From: Providencia vermicola
GTDB taxonomy: Bacteria > Pseudomonadota > Gammaproteobacteria > Enterobacterales > Enterobacteriaceae
Assembly: GCF_020381325.1 (NCBI RefSeq)
Contig: NZ_JAGSPI010000001.1
Coordinates: 484,406 to 548,405 of the forward strand
Length of the DNA stretch: 64,000 bases
Direction: 5' to 3'
Positions 50,280 to 60,563 of this stretch are shown piece by piece; the stretch's first letter is position 1, and each line of letters begins with the position of its first letter. A program made the position numbers and the translations under genes. The notes beneath the pieces were generated by a model that made no database searches, was not told where the DNA came from, and saw only the letters and a list, made by a program, of their open reading frames with translations.

Positions 50280-50684
50280 TTATTTGACTAAGCCATCTTG
50301 TTTTAGTTGGGATAGAACCGCGGCGGCTGTCGTTGAACATTGAGGCAAATCTTCACTGGTAAACCACGCTAGCTCAGCAATTTCAGCAGCAGGTTGTGGT
50401 GCTCCTTGGTAATCTGCAAAATAGCAGCGAATACGCACTTGTGTGCCACTGTCTTTACCATCAGCAAGCCCTATAAATTCACCATAAAAGCTAATAGAGT
50501 CAGGTAATAAGTTTAACGTCAGTTCTTCTTCAATTTCACGACATAAAGCTTGCTCATCACTTTCACCTTGCTCGCGTTTCCCGCCTGGGATGTAAAATAA
50601 GCTTTTATTGTGTGAGCGTACCATGGCAACTTTATTTTCAGATAAAGCAATTAACCCTAGTTTATCAATAATTTTATCACTCAT
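50280..50684 (-). CDS. NUDIX hydrolase
   Basis: The ATG at 50684 gives 134 residues; the longer frame begins with a TTG at 50726 without a ribosome-binding site. The NUDIX box is GGKREQGESDEQALCREIEEEL (Gx5Ex7REUxEExGU pattern, about 35-56 in this start; the last G is Leu-Thr here). It hydrolyses a nucleoside diphosphate linked to some group; the substrate is not predictable. It replaces part of the yecE/yecD region of E. coli. Confidence 0.85.
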   Translation of the reverse strand: MSDKIIDKLGLIALSENKVAMVRSHNKSLFYIPGGKREQGESDEQALCREIEEELTLNLLPDSISFYGEFIGLADGKDSGTQVRIRCYFADYQGAPQPAAEIAELAWFTSEDLPQCSTTAAAVLSQLKQDGLVK

Positions 50685-50745
50685 AATTTCGCCACTCTTG
50701 TTATTTTCGATGGTTATTTTAATCAATTTGATTGAGATAAAATAA

Positions 50746-50780
50746 AGTCATTAAGCGGGAAGTCGGCCCACTTAATGACT
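50746..50780 (-). terminator. Terminator after the DUF4377-type lipoprotein gene
   Basis: AGTCATTAAG (50746-50755) pairs perfectly with CTTAATGACT (50771-50780); GGG/CCC pairs inside. On the minus strand TTTATTTTAT follows. Confidence 0.65.
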
Positions 50781-50795
50781 ATCAAGGATTAAAAT

Positions 50796-51119
50796 TTATT
50801 TCTTTTCAACGATTTTTACAAGTTCATAGCGGATGCTTGGTGCATCAGCTGGTGGGTTTGGTACATCAAATTGTTTAACTTGTAAGACGTAAGAGAAGCC
50901 TGGTTGATATTCAAAACCTTGAATAGAACTATAGAATAACTGCCAGTCATCATTTGGGTTTTCTTTGACTTTCATACACTTCATTGGAGCAACACCCACG
51001 CAGTCAGCGAGTGTGGAATCGATGTAAAACGTTTTATTGTTATCAATATCTGCAGTTTTCACAGTTTGGCATCCAACAAGTAGCATCAGCATCGATGAAG
51101 CAATTAACAGTTTTTTCAT
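50796..51119 (-). CDS. Small lipoprotein with a DUF4377-type domain
   Basis: A 107-residue lipoprotein: signal MKKLLIASSMLMLLVGC (Cys17), then a domain containing DSTLADCVGVAPMKCMKVKE (about 34-53, two Cys likely disulfide-bonded) and FEYQPGFSYVLQVKQF (about 69), which resembles DUF4377. The function is unknown; such domains occur in HslJ-like heat-shock or stress lipoproteins. It is followed by a terminator and lies in an accessory position between yecN and aspS. Confidence 0.8.
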   Translation of the reverse strand: MKKLLIASSMLMLLVGCQTVKTADIDNNKTFYIDSTLADCVGVAPMKCMKVKENPNDDWQLFYSSIQGFEYQPGFSYVLQVKQFDVPNPPADAPSIRYELVKIVEKK

Positions 51120-51639
51120 GTGTAATCCTTAAGCAGCGGATGATTAATTAGGTTGATTACTGAGTTAATTGGATTATAGCAAACTGAAAAAGGTAACAAT
51201 TCCTAAATCAACCTAATTTCCAGAATGTCTGAGTTATTACGTTATAAAAAGGGGGATGAAGGTCTTACTCTGTAAGCTTCGTATACTTTTTGTGCAGCAA
51301 TAAGTGATATTAGAAATAAACCTTTGCCGTAATATATACATGGCGTCTTTAGTCCCTTAAAATCAACTTAACCATATTCCTCATTTAACCCTGTCTAGCT
51401 AGGGATGGTAATCACAATGAAGTTGATGAACAACCAGAGAAATGATGAAAATATGATTAAAAACAAAATGGTTTAGGCGATAAGCGGTATTCGCAACTAT
51501 TTGTCTAACAGAATTTCCTGTATAATGTCTGCCTTTTTGACATTCTGAATTTTCAGCCCGTGTTTCGCAAATAGGGTTCAGCAAAATGCCAAAATCCCGC
51601 AGCAAGCAAAAGCACAACAGCTGAGTAAAAGGATATTGT
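51120..51639. other. 520-bp gap upstream of aspS
   Basis: No convincing gene. A TATAAT at 51521-51526 (CCTGTATAATG) is the likely -10 of the aspS promoter; no good -35 is seen at 17 bp. A 12-codon ORF (51585-51623, MPKSRSKQKHNS) precedes aspS but lacks a clear ribosome-binding site. The rest is AT-rich. Confidence 0.35.
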
Positions 51640-53409
51640 ATGCGTACTAATTATTGTGGGCAGTTAAGCATTGCTCACGAAGGCCAACAGGTCACTCTTT
51701 GTGGATGGGTAAACCGCCGTCGCGACTTAGGTGGTTTGATTTTTATCGATATGCGTGACCGTGAAGGCATCGTTCAAGTTTTCTTCGATCCAGATCGCAA
51801 AGACATATTTGAAAAAGCGTCAGAGCTGCGTAATGAGTTCTGTATCCAAATCACAGGGACAGTACGCGCGCGTCCAGATAGCCAGAAAAATAAAGATATG
51901 GCGACTGGGGAAATTGAAATTTTTGCGCAAGAGCTTCATGTATTCAATAAATCAGAACCGTTGCCACTCGATAGCAACCAAACAAATACTGAAGAGCGCC
52001 GCTTAAAATACCGCTACTTAGATTTACGCCGTCCTGAAATGTCTGAGCGCTTACGTACACGTGCGAAAATCACCAGTTTTGTCCGTAATTTCATGGACTC
52101 AGAAGGCTTCGTTGATGTTGAAACGCCAATGTTAACTAAAGCAACGCCTGAAGGCGCTCGTGACTATTTAGTTCCAAGTCGTGTTCATAAAGGTAAATTT
52201 TACGCGCTGCCACAATCTCCACAACTGTTTAAACAGTTACTGATGATGTCTGGTTTTGACCGCTATTATCAAATCGTAAAATGTTTTCGTGATGAAGATT
52301 TACGAGCAGACCGTCAACCTGAATTTACCCAAATCGATGTTGAAACCTCATTTATGACTGCAGAGCAAGTACGCGAAATCATGGAGCGTATGATCCGCAA
52401 TCTCTGGTTAGACGTGAAAAATGTTGATTTAGGCGATTTCCCAATCATGACGTTTGCAGAAGCAATGCGTCGTTATGGTTCAGATAAACCAGACCTTCGT
52501 AACCCAATGGAGCTGGTGGATGTAGCTGATATCGTTAAAAATGTTGAGTTTGCCGTATTCTCTGGTCCTGCGAATGATCCGAAAGGCCGTGTCGCGGCAT
52601 TGAAAGTGCCTGGCGGCGCAGCAATGACTCGTAAACAAATTGACGAATATGGCCAATTTGTGGGTATTTATGGTGCGAAAGGGTTGGCTTGGATGAAAGT
52701 CAACGAACGTGCTAACGGTATAGAAGGCATTCAAAGTCCAGTCGCAAAATTCCTCAATGAAGAGGTGATTAACCAACTTTTAGACCGTACTGGTGCAGCG
52801 GATGGCGATATCATTCTGTTTGGTGCAGGTGCGAAAAATGTGGTCACAGATTCAATGGGTGCACTGCGTCTGAAAGTGGGGCGTGATTTTGAACTGACAG
52901 ATCTAAATAGCTGGCAGCCACTGTGGGTCATCGATTTTCCAATGTTTGAAGAAGATGGGGAAGGTGGCTTAACCGCGATGCACCATCCATTCACATCGCC
53001 GAAAGATTTCTCACCAGAAGAGTTAGCAAGCAAACCAGAAGATGCGGTTGCCAATGCTTACGACATGGTGATTAACGGTTATGAAGTGGGTGGCGGTTCA
53101 GTACGTATTCACCGTAATGAAATGCAGCAAACCGTGTTTAGCATTTTAGGTATTAATGAAGAAGATCAGCGTGAGAAATTCGGCTTCTTATTAGACGCGC
53201 TGAAATACGGCACACCACCACACGCAGGTCTGGCATTTGGTCTTGACCGTTTAGTCATGCTGTTAACAGGAACGGATAACATTCGTGATGTTATTGCATT
53301 CCCTAAAACAACAGCAGCAGCTTGCTTAATGACGAATGCACCAAGCCATGCAAACCCAGACTCGTTAACTGAGTTAGCGATTGCTGTTGTGGCGAAAGAC
53401 GAAGAGTAA
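51640..53409 (+). CDS. aspS: Aspartyl-tRNA synthetase
   Basis: A 589-residue class IIb synthetase (E. coli 590). It has an N-terminal OB-fold anticodon-binding domain (about 1-107: [20 protein letters not shown]), the catalytic core with motif 2 [18 protein letters not shown] (about 216-233), a GAD insertion domain (about 290-420) and motif 3 [15 protein letters not shown] (about 530-544). It charges tRNA-Asp. Followed by nudB after 8 bp and yebC, as in E. coli. Confidence 0.98.
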   Translation: MRTNYCGQLSIAHEGQQVTLCGWVNRRRDLGGLIFIDMRDREGIVQVFFDPDRKDIFEKASELRNEFCIQITGTVRARPDSQKNKDMATGEIEIFAQELHVFNKSEPLPLDSNQTNTEERRLKYRYLDLRRPEMSERLRTRAKITSFVRNFMDSEGFVDVETPMLTKATPEGARDYLVPSRVHKGKFYALPQSPQLFKQLLMMSGFDRYYQIVKCFRDEDLRADRQPEFTQIDVETSFMTAEQVREIMERMIRNLWLDVKNVDLGDFPIMTFAEAMRRYGSDKPDLRNPMELVDVADIVKNVEFAVFSGPANDPKGRVAALKVPGGAAMTRKQIDEYGQFVGIYGAKGLAWMKVNERANGIEGIQSPVAKFLNEEVINQLLDRTGAADGDIILFGAGAKNVVTDSMGALRLKVGRDFELTDLNSWQPLWVIDFPMFEEDGEGGLTAMHHPFTSPKDFSPEELASKPEDAVANAYDMVINGYEVGGGSVRIHRNEMQQTVFSILGINEEDQREKFGFLLDALKYGTPPHAGLAFGLDRLVMLLTGTDNIRDVIAFPKTTAAACLMTNAPSHANPDSLTELAIAVVAKDEE

Positions 53410-53417
53410 GACGGCGA

Positions 53418-53849
53418 ATGACCGCATTTAAGCGCCCTGAATCGGTATTAGTCATCATCGTGGCTGAAACAAGCGGTCGGGTGCTAATGCTACGGCGTAA
53501 AGATGATCCAGACTTCTGGCAGTCCGTGACTGGAAGTCTGGAACCTAACGAAAAACCGTATGAAACTGCGTGTCGTGAAATCAAGGAAGAGACAGGTTTT
53601 GACGTTAAACAAAACGACTTGCAAGACTTGTCTCATAGCATCATCTTTGAAATTTTTCCGCATTTCAGGCATCGTTATGCACCGAATGTAACACATTGCA
53701 AAGAGCACTGGTTTAAAATGGTGCTAGATGAAGAACACATGCCATTACTGACTGAACATACAGAATTTCGTTGGTTAAGCCCAAATGAAGCGGCGAAACT
53801 CACTAAATCATGGAGTAACAGTCAGGCTATTTTAGAATTTGCTAATTAA
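53418..53849 (+). CDS. nudB: Dihydroneopterin triphosphate diphosphatase
   Basis: A 143-residue NUDIX enzyme whose box GSLEPNEKPYETACREIKEE (about 37-56) is followed by TGF. NudB removes pyrophosphate from dihydroneopterin triphosphate in folate synthesis. The start MTAFKRPESVLVIIVAETSG and the position directly after aspS match E. coli NudB (150). Confidence 0.93.
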   Translation: MTAFKRPESVLVIIVAETSGRVLMLRRKDDPDFWQSVTGSLEPNEKPYETACREIKEETGFDVKQNDLQDLSHSIIFEIFPHFRHRYAPNVTHCKEHWFKMVLDEEHMPLLTEHTEFRWLSPNEAAKLTKSWSNSQAILEFAN

Positions 53850-53879
53850 TTATTGTATTGACGTTTTTGGAGATATTTC

Positions 53880-54623
53880 ATGGCAGGTCATAGTAAATGG
53901 GCCAATACCAAACACCGTAAAGCAGCCCAAGATTCTAAGCGCGGTAAGATTTTCACAAAAATTATTCGTGAACTTGTCACTGCTGCACGTTTAGGTGGTG
54001 GCGATACTGGCACTAACCCACGTTTACGCGCCGCAGTAGATAAAGCATTATCAAATAACATGACTCGTGACACCTTAAACCGTGCAATTGCACGCGGTGT
54101 GGGTAATGATGAAAGTGATAATATGGAAACCATCATTTATGAAGGTTATGGCCCTGGCGGTACTGCAGTTATGGTTGAGTGCTTAAGTGACAACCGTAAC
54201 CGTACCGTATCTGAAGTGCGCCACGCATTCACTAAAACAGGTGGTAACTTGGGAACAGATGGTTCAGTCTCTTATTTATTTACCAAACGTGGTGTTATTA
54301 CTTATGCACCAGGTGTGGATGAAGACGCATTGATGGAAGCGGCACTTGAAGCGGGTGCGGATGATGTTGAGACCTACGACGACGGTGCAATCGATGTTTA
54401 CACAACCTTTGAAACATTTGGTACGGTTAAAGATGCATTAGATGCAGCAGGTTTTACGAGCGAAGCGGCTGAAGTTTCAATGATCCCATCGATCACAGCA
54501 GAACTTGATGCTGAAACGGCGCCAAAACTAATGCGCCTTATCGACATGTTAGAGGACTCTGACGACGTTCAAGAAGTTTACCATAATGGTGATATTTCTG
54601 ATGAAGTTGCAGCGACACTGTAA
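53880..54623 (+). CDS. yebC: YebC/TACO1-family protein
   Basis: A 247-residue protein (E. coli 246) with the family start [25 protein letters not shown] (given here as [15 protein letters not shown]), and [18 protein letters not shown] near 121-138. The three-domain YebC fold was long annotated as a transcription regulator; later work links the family to translation of difficult peptide sequences. It lies between nudB and ruvC, and a strong terminator follows. Confidence 0.96.
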   Translation: MAGHSKWANTKHRKAAQDSKRGKIFTKIIRELVTAARLGGGDTGTNPRLRAAVDKALSNNMTRDTLNRAIARGVGNDESDNMETIIYEGYGPGGTAVMVECLSDNRNRTVSEVRHAFTKTGGNLGTDGSVSYLFTKRGVITYAPGVDEDALMEAALEAGADDVETYDDGAIDVYTTFETFGTVKDALDAAGFTSEAAEVSMIPSITAELDAETAPKLMRLIDMLEDSDDVQEVYHNGDISDEVAATL

Positions 54624-54663
54624 TCAGTGACGTACTATTTTACATCTGTAATCTAGTCCCTCC

Positions 54664-54705
54664 GCGTAGAGAAAGCGGGCTGACTCAGCCTGTTTTCTCT
54701 AACGC
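54664..54705 (+). terminator. Large terminator after yebC
   Basis: GCGT-AGAGAAA (54664-54674) pairs with TTTCTCT (54694-54700) and ACGC (54702-54705), with an inner GGGCT/AGCC stem and a GACTC-like loop. A T-rich stretch (TTTATTCTTCTTTTC) follows. Confidence 0.85.
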
Positions 54706-54861
54706 CTTTATTCTTCTTTTCTTTTTTTCTTCTATACTTTTTATTTCCATGGATAACATTAAGAATCAAATGGCTATTTAATTGAAATAGATAGTATTAT
54801 GCTACTAAGTAGAATGATGAATAAATAGCATTTAATAATAAGAGGTACAAATCGATTCTTT

Positions 54862-55383
54862 ATGGCAATTATATTAGGAATTGACCCTGGTTCTCGTGTT
54901 ACTGGCTACGGCGTTATTCGCCAACAAGGTCGGCAATTACTGTATCTAGGCAGTGGCTGTATTCGCACTCAGGTTGATGATTTACCAAGTCGTCTGCAAC
55001 GTATTTATGCGGGGGTCTCGGAAATTATCACACAATACCAGCCCGACGTTCTTTCAATCGAACAAGTCTTCATGGCAAAAAACCCAGATTCAGCGCTCAA
55101 ATTAGGCCAAGCACGTGGCGTCGCGATAGTTGCAGCGGCAAATTTGAGTATTCCAGTGTTTGAATATGCGGCTCGCCAAGTTAAACAAACGGTTGTTGGG
55201 ACAGGTGCTGCTGAAAAAAGCCAAGTACAACATATGGTTAAATCAATACTCAAGCTGTCCGCTAACCCACAATCCGATGCTGCGGATGCGTTGGCGATTG
55301 CGATTACACATTGCCATTTTAATCAGAACTTATTGAAAGTGGGTGACCCTCGTTTAGTGTTAACGCGTGGGCGGTTAAGGTAG
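54862..55383 (+). CDS. ruvC: Holliday junction resolvase RuvC
   Basis: A 173-residue RNase-H-fold endonuclease (the E. coli length) that cuts Holliday junctions brought by RuvAB. Acidic catalytic residues are visible: Asp8 in GIDPGS, Glu67 in LSIEQVFM and the pair in [11 protein letters not shown] (about 139 and 142). It has its own spacing from yebC; the LexA-controlled ruvAB operon follows. Confidence 0.97.
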   Translation: MAIILGIDPGSRVTGYGVIRQQGRQLLYLGSGCIRTQVDDLPSRLQRIYAGVSEIITQYQPDVLSIEQVFMAKNPDSALKLGQARGVAIVAAANLSIPVFEYAARQVKQTVVGTGAAEKSQVQHMVKSILKLSANPQSDAADALAIAITHCHFNQNLLKVGDPRLVLTRGRLR

Positions 55384-55427
55384 AAGTTTGTCTGAAAGCT
55401 GAAAGTATCAAAACAAATAGCTTGCAA

Positions 55428-55443
55428 CTGGATATGCATCCAG
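55428..55443. promoter_or_regulatory. LexA (SOS) box of ruvAB
   Basis: CTGGATATGCATCCAG (55428-55443) is a perfect palindrome, 96-81 bp before the ruvA start. It has the CTGG-N8-CCAG form of the E. coli ruvA SOS box rather than the general CTGT-N8-ACAG consensus. Confidence 0.85.
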
Positions 55444-55523
55444 CATTTTTTGTGGTATAAACAGCACTATTAATAACTTTGGCTAAACAGATTTCGTCTT
55501 AGGCCATAATAGAGGAATTCAAT

Positions 55524-56141
55524 GTGATTGGTCGTTTACGTGGTATCGTATTAGAAAAGCAACCACCAATAGTTTTATTAGAACTTCAAGGGGTAGGTTA
55601 TGAAGTTCATATGCCAATGACGTGTTTCTATGAATTACCTGATATCGGTCAAGAAGCGATAGTTTTCACACATTTTGTTGTTCGTGAGGACGCCCAATTA
55701 CTATATGGTTTTAACGATAAGCAAGAAAGAGCACTGTTCAAAGAATTAATCAAAGTTAACGGTGTTGGGCCTAAGCTTGCATTGGCAATTTTGTCTGGTA
55801 TGTCAGCACAACAATTTGTTTCTGCAATTGAACAAGAAGCGATTACATCATTGGTTAAGTTACCAGGGATTGGTAAAAAAACAGCCGAACGTTTAGTTGT
55901 TGAAATGAAAGACCGTTTCAAAGGGTTGAATGGCGATTTATTCAATCAAACCAGTGAGATCAACTTACCTGATGTGAATAGTAAGGTACCAAGTACTGCT
56001 GATATCGAAGCAGAAGCAGCGGCGGCATTAATTGCATTGGGCTATAAGCCACAAGAAGCGAGTCGCATGATAAGCAAAGTCGCGAAGCCAGGCAGTGATT
56101 CTGAAACATTAATCCGTGATGCCTTACGTGCAGCACTCTGA
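55524..56141 (+). CDS. ruvA: Holliday junction branch-migration protein RuvA
   Basis: A 205-residue protein (E. coli 203) with the OB-fold domain I (1-64, [20 protein letters not shown]), helix-hairpin-helix pairs in domain II ([14 protein letters not shown], about 79; [16 protein letters not shown], about 113) and a flexible linker to domain III (about 158-205) that contacts RuvB. The start is a GTG at 55524. SOS-induced through the upstream LexA box; ruvB follows after 16 bp. Confidence 0.97.
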   Translation: MIGRLRGIVLEKQPPIVLLELQGVGYEVHMPMTCFYELPDIGQEAIVFTHFVVREDAQLLYGFNDKQERALFKELIKVNGVGPKLALAILSGMSAQQFVSAIEQEAITSLVKLPGIGKKTAERLVVEMKDRFKGLNGDLFNQTSEINLPDVNSKVPSTADIEAEAAAALIALGYKPQEASRMISKVAKPGSDSETLIRDALRAAL

Positions 56142-56157
56142 TTAAGAGGCCATTGAG

Positions 56158-57168
56158 ATGATTGAAGCAGATCGCCTAATTACTGCTGAAGTTTTACAGT
56201 CGGATGAAGAAGCCATTGATCGTGCGATTAGACCAAAATTACTCAGTGAGTATATTGGGCAGCCACAGGTTAAAGATCAAATGGAGATTTTTATCCAAGC
56301 AGCCAAAATGCGGGGTGATGCTCTCGACCATCTGTTGATTTTTGGCCCCCCTGGGCTGGGTAAAACAACCCTCGCAGGGATTGTTGCTAACGAACTAGGC
56401 GTAAATTTACGGACAACCTCAGGGCCTGTATTGGAAAAAGCTGGTGATTTAGCAGCGATGCTAACCAACTTAGAGCCACATGATGTGCTCTTTATTGATG
56501 AAATTCACCGTCTCTCACCTGTCGTTGAAGAAATTCTTTATCCTGCAATGGAAGACTACCAATTGGATATCATGATTGGTGAAGGGCCAGCGGCGCGTTC
56601 CATTAAAATTGATCTACCGCCATTTACGTTAATTGGTGCAACAACGCGGGCTGGGTCACTAACTTCCCCGTTACGTGATCGGTTTGGTATCGTACAACGC
56701 CTTGAATTCTATCAGGTTGCTGACTTACAGCATATTGTCAAACGTAGCGCCCAATATATGGGGCTTGATATCACCGAAGAAGGTGCCATGCAAGTTGCCA
56801 TGCGCTCTCGTGGTACGCCTCGTATTACAAATCGCTTGTTACGCCGTGTACGTGATTTCGCACAAGTTAAAGGTGATGGCACTATTGATGAGCTAATCGC
56901 AAACCAAGCTTTGGATATGTTAAATGTCGATGCAGCAGGCTTTGATTACTTAGACCGTAAGCTACTCGTGGCGATTATCGATAAATTTATGGGTGGCCCT
57001 GTTGGTGTGGATAACTTAGCGGCAGCAATTGGGGAAGAACGTGAAACAATCGAAGATGTTTTAGAACCTTATTTAATTCAACAAGGTTTTATTCAGCGAA
57101 CGCCAAGAGGACGAATGGCGACAGCGCATGCGTATAAACATTTTGGTTTAACGCCAAAAGAGACTTAG
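56158..57168 (+). CDS. ruvB: Holliday junction helicase RuvB
   Basis: A 336-residue AAA+ motor (the E. coli length) that drives branch migration with RuvA. The Walker A is [11 protein letters not shown] (about 62-72), Walker [10 protein letters not shown] (about 110-118), sensor 1 GATTRAG near 161, and arginine finger/sensor 2 in the MRSRGTPRI region (about 221). A C-terminal winged helix runs from about 255 to 330. Confidence 0.98.
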   Translation: MIEADRLITAEVLQSDEEAIDRAIRPKLLSEYIGQPQVKDQMEIFIQAAKMRGDALDHLLIFGPPGLGKTTLAGIVANELGVNLRTTSGPVLEKAGDLAAMLTNLEPHDVLFIDEIHRLSPVVEEILYPAMEDYQLDIMIGEGPAARSIKIDLPPFTLIGATTRAGSLTSPLRDRFGIVQRLEFYQVADLQHIVKRSAQYMGLDITEEGAMQVAMRSRGTPRITNRLLRRVRDFAQVKGDGTIDELIANQALDMLNVDAAGFDYLDRKLLVAIIDKFMGGPVGVDNLAAAIGEERETIEDVLEPYLIQQGFIQRTPRGRMATAHAYKHFGLTPKET

Positions 57169-57361
57169 CGAATAACCAACACAATAAAAAAGTAGAAGGG
57201 CTAGCATTGTTAAGCCTGTATACCTATTTTTATGTGTCTCCGCGAACCACACAGCTGCTGTATTTAGATGATAAGCATAGTAGTAGCGGGATAATATTTT
57301 TATCGAGCAATAAATATCGCTAAATATCACAAGGTTATCTAGTTTAGGTCGGAGAAAGTAA

Positions 57362-57778
57362 ATGCATCTGCAATATGTTTTCATTAACACAGTACCACCC
57401 GCGGAAGATTTCTGCCGTTTACGTATCAAAGCAGGATTAACAGCCCGTTCTATAGATGCCGCGAAAAAAGCGCTTCCTAGAAGCTGTTACGGTGTTCATA
57501 TTGAGCATGCAGGCGTAATTATCGGAATGGGGCGCATTATTGGAGATGGCGCCCTGAACTTTGAGATTGTCGATGTTGCTGTTGATCCGGAGTATCAAGG
57601 ACAGGGGCTTGGTCGAAAGATCATACAAAATTTAATTTTTTGGTTTGAAAAGAATGTGTCAGCGGGGGCCTATATTACCCTTGTTGCGGACGTCCCTGAA
57701 TTATATGAAAAATTCGGTTTTAAAAACGTTCGTCCAGAATGTGAAGGCATGGCACTCGTTTGGCCGGGCAATGGCTGA
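57362..57778 (+). CDS. GNAT-family N-acetyltransferase
   Basis: A 138-residue single-domain GNAT. The acetyl-CoA signature is VDVAVDPEYQGQGLGRKIIQ (about 70-89), followed by VADVPELYEKFGF (about 109). The substrate is unknown. It is inserted between ruvB and the znu genes, which are adjacent in E. coli, and shows no link to either. Confidence 0.88.
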   Translation: MHLQYVFINTVPPAEDFCRLRIKAGLTARSIDAAKKALPRSCYGVHIEHAGVIIGMGRIIGDGALNFEIVDVAVDPEYQGQGLGRKIIQNLIFWFEKNVSAGAYITLVADVPELYEKFGFKNVRPECEGMALVWPGNG

Positions 57779-57905
57779 TTAGCTCATGATTGATTAATCC
57801 ACTGTTTTGATAGCAGTTTTGGGTGAGACAAGGTTTATTTGCCCTTACAACACAGTGGTATTAGCTCAAATCTGAGTAAGGAAAAATTTATCCGCTATTT
57901 AATTA

Positions 57906-57939
57906 TAAAAACGCCGTTGTTCAAAATAAACAACGGCGT
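57906..57939 (-). terminator. Terminator after znuB
   Basis: ACGCCGTTGTT (57911-57921) pairs perfectly with AACAACGGCGT (57929-57939). On the minus strand TTTTATAATT follows, so it ends the znuCB transcript. Confidence 0.9.
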
Positions 57940-57961
57940 GGATAAACTTTTAAGTTATCAA

Positions 57962-58747
57962 TTAGTTTTTTGCTTTAACTGTTAAGCTGAGCACAAATAA
58001 AACGGCAGAAACCAAAACAACTGATGGGCCAGCAGGGGTATCATAAAATGCCGAAAAGGCTAATCCACCCGTGACTGATAGCATACCAATTAACACCGCA
58101 ATAAATGCCATTTGCTCAGGTGTACGTGCAAAACGACGAGCGGTAGCGGCTGGAATAATCAGAAGTGAAGTAATAATTAATGCACCAACAAACTTCATAG
58201 CAATACCGATTGTTAATGCAGTGACTAACATCAATAATAAACGTAAACGTTGAATATTGATGCCATCGACGAAAGCAAGCTCAGGGCTGACAGTAATAGA
58301 TAAAAGCGCCCGCCAACGATAAAAAAGCAAACCGCAAACGACAATCACACCAATAAATATCGTGATAATATCTTCATAGCTAACGGAAAGTAAGTCGCCA
58401 AATAAATAAGCCATTAGGTCAACACGCACATTCGCCATTAAGCTGACAACGACTAAACCGAGTGATAGCGAACTATGAGCCATAATCCCGAGTAATGTAT
58501 CAACGGCAAGTTGTGGACGTTTTTCAAGCCAAACTAAAATTAGTGCAAGTAAAAGGGTAACGGCAATGACAGCATAAAAAGGGTTAATATTAAGTAATAA
58601 CCCAAAGGCAACACCTAATAAAGAAGCATGTGCTAGAGTGTCACCAAAATAGGACATACGGCGCCAAACAACGAAAGAGCCTAATGGCCCCGCTGCGATT
58701 GCAAGTAACATGCCCGCTATCCAGCCAGGTAATAATAACTCAATCAT
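57962..58747 (-). CDS. znuB: Zinc ABC transporter permease ZnuB
   Basis: The ATG at 58747 gives 261 residues with the E. coli ZnuB start (MIELLLPGW); it overlaps the znuC end by 8 nt, showing coupling, and the longer frame from 58786 is rejected. About eight or nine membrane helices. The segment [20 protein letters not shown] and [17 protein letters not shown] resemble ZnuB. With ZnuC and ZnuA it forms the high-affinity zinc importer. Confidence 0.95.
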   Translation of the reverse strand: MIELLLPGWIAGMLLAIAAGPLGSFVVWRRMSYFGDTLAHASLLGVAFGLLLNINPFYAVIAVTLLLALILVWLEKRPQLAVDTLLGIMAHSSLSLGLVVVSLMANVRVDLMAYLFGDLLSVSYEDIITIFIGVIVVCGLLFYRWRALLSITVSPELAFVDGINIQRLRLLLMLVTALTIGIAMKFVGALIITSLLIIPAATARRFARTPEQMAFIAVLIGMLSVTGGLAFSAFYDTPAGPSVVLVSAVLFVLSLTVKAKN

Positions 58748-59507
58748 GATTGCAGTCCTTGCTGTGTTGATGGCCACTAATAACATTACCCTCTAAATCA
58801 TGTTGGTGATTATGTTGATGGCGATATACCCCTAATTGTTGGGCACCACGATACCCAAACATAGCAACAAACTCAGGGTGATTGGACACCACATCAGGTG
58901 CGCCTGAACAACATATATGGCCATTAATGCAGAGTACTTTATCTGTTTTTGCCATCACTAGATGTAAGTCGTGAGAAACCATAAGTACGGCACAGCCAAG
59001 CTCTGTTCTTAATTGATTAATTAAGTCATACAAAGCAACTTGACCTGTAATATCAACACCTTGTGCAGGCTCATCCAGCACGAGCAAGTCAGGTTTGTTG
59101 AGCAATGCACGTGCGAGTAAAACGCGTTGAGTTTCCCCACCCGATAACTTTTGCATCGGTTGATCTAGAAGATGAGTCGCATTAACACGCTCAAGAGCAG
59201 GTAATAAATGTGCTTGGCGAACACCTAACTTAAGTAACATAAAACGCTTTACTGTTAGGGGGAGCGTTGTATCTAAATGCAATTTTTGAGGAACATAGCC
59301 AATAGCAAGTGACGAGGCACGTTCAATTGAGCCTGAAGTTGGGGGAAGTAACCCAAGAACAACACGCACTATAGTTGATTTTCCTGCACCATTTGGCCCT
59401 AAAAGCGTCACAATGTCTCCTTTATTAAGTTCAAAGGACACATCTTTAAGGACTTGCTTATCACCAAACGAAACAGAAATTTTATTTAAAGTCAGTAATG
59501 GTTGCAT
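58740..59507 (-). CDS. znuC: Zinc ABC transporter ATPase ZnuC
   Basis: A 255-residue ABC ATPase: Walker [10 protein letters not shown] (about 36-44), signature [16 protein letters not shown] (about 117-132), Walker [13 protein letters not shown] (about 137-148) and the switch His in [11 protein letters not shown]-terminal His-rich tail ([19 protein letters not shown]) is typical of zinc importers. It is first in znuCB and divergent from znuA across a Zur box. Confidence 0.97.
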   Translation of the reverse strand: MQPLLTLNKISVSFGDKQVLKDVSFELNKGDIVTLLGPNGAGKSTIVRVVLGLLPPTSGSIERASSLAIGYVPQKLHLDTTLPLTVKRFMLLKLGVRQAHLLPALERVNATHLLDQPMQKLSGGETQRVLLARALLNKPDLLVLDEPAQGVDITGQVALYDLINQLRTELGCAVLMVSHDLHLVMAKTDKVLCINGHICCSGAPDVVSNHPEFVAMFGYRGAQQLGVYRHQHNHQHDLEGNVISGHQHSKDCNHD

Positions 59508-59535
59508 ATGAAAAACATCTTGCAGAAATCATGTT

Positions 59536-59555
59536 GTGTTATATTATAACATTTC
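59536..59555. promoter_or_regulatory. Zur operator between znuCB and znuA
   Basis: TGTTATA-T-TATAACA (59537-59551) is a perfect palindrome within GTGTTATATTATAACATTTC, which closely matches the enterobacterial Zur box. It lies 29-48 bp from both divergent starts, so zinc-bound Zur can shut off both. Confidence 0.88.
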
Positions 59556-59583
59556 AAAATTAAAATCACGGAAAAAGACTGCT

Positions 59584-60543
59584 ATGATACATAAATCGAA
59601 ACACATTGCCCGTAAATTTCTTTTCGGAGCGGTGGCGACCTCTGTATTGAGTGCAACATTGGTATCTACCTCAAATGCGGATGTGGTAACATCGATTCGT
59701 CCATTGGCTTTTATTGCCTCAGGTATTGCTGATGGGGTGACGGAGACACAAGTTCTACTGCCAGACGGTTCATCCCCGCATGATTATGCATTAAAACCCT
59801 CTGATTTGAAAAAAATTAAACAAGCAGACTTATTTGTGTGGGTTGGACCTGATCTCGAAATGTTTTTACAGAAACCTATCAATACGTTACCTCAGAATAA
59901 ACGTCTGGCACTAGCGGAACAGACAAATATTAAATCACGACTTATGGCCGAGTCTCATGAAGATGAACATGACCATGAACATTCGGATGAAGCTAATCAT
60001 GACAAGGATCACGAACATCATCACCATGGTGAGTATAATATGCACATCTGGTTATCCCCAGAGATCGCAAATTTCGCTGCACAGGACATTCATGATCGTT
60101 TAGTAGAGCTTTATCCTGAACAAAAAGATAAGCTAGACGTAAACCTTCGTAAATTCAGAGAAAATATGGCGCAAAGTGATAAAAAAATTGCTAGTATTTT
60201 ACAGCCAGCTCGAAACAAGGGTTATTTTGTTTTTCACGACGCTTATGGCTACTTTGAAAAACACTATCAACTCGCTCCATTGGGGCATTTTACGATAAAC
60301 CCAGAAATACAGCCTGGTGCGCAGAAATTACATCAAATACGAACACAATTGGTTGAGCATAAAGCGCAATGCGTTTTTGCTGAGCCACAATTCAGGCCTG
60401 CAGTAATTGAAAGTGTAGCGCGTAATACGGGAGTCAAAATGGGAACTCTCGACCCACTCGGAATTGGGCTGGCACTTGGACCAGATAGCTACATGCAGTT
60501 TTTGACAAATTTGTCGGAACAATACGCCAGCTGCCTGAATTAA
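59584..60543 (+). CDS. znuA: Periplasmic zinc-binding protein ZnuA
   Basis: The ATG at 59584 gives 319 residues; the frame start at 59536 lies in the Zur box and is rejected. A Sec signal (cleavage near SNA-D, residue 33) is followed by the cluster A-I zinc-binding fold: first His in SSPHDYAL, a His/Asp/Glu-rich charged loop (about 121-152, EDEHDHEHSDEANHD and HEHHHHGEYN), second His in MHIWLSP, and later H in VFHDAYGYFEK. It delivers zinc to ZnuBC. Confidence 0.96.
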   Translation: MIHKSKHIARKFLFGAVATSVLSATLVSTSNADVVTSIRPLAFIASGIADGVTETQVLLPDGSSPHDYALKPSDLKKIKQADLFVWVGPDLEMFLQKPINTLPQNKRLALAEQTNIKSRLMAESHEDEHDHEHSDEANHDKDHEHHHHGEYNMHIWLSPEIANFAAQDIHDRLVELYPEQKDKLDVNLRKFRENMAQSDKKIASILQPARNKGYFVFHDAYGYFEKHYQLAPLGHFTINPEIQPGAQKLHQIRTQLVEHKAQCVFAEPQFRPAVIESVARNTGVKMGTLDPLGIGLALGPDSYMQFLTNLSEQYASCLN

Positions 60544-60563
60544 AAATAGAAGGAATTGTTTAA

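Noticed and set aside
51399..51617. 72-residue ORF upstream of aspS on the minus strand
   Set aside because: No ribosome-binding site, no recognisable features, and it covers the likely aspS promoter.
51585..51623. 12-codon leader-like ORF MPKSRSKQKHNS before aspS
   Set aside because: No clear ribosome-binding site and no run of Asp codons or attenuator hairpin that would suggest leader-peptide control.
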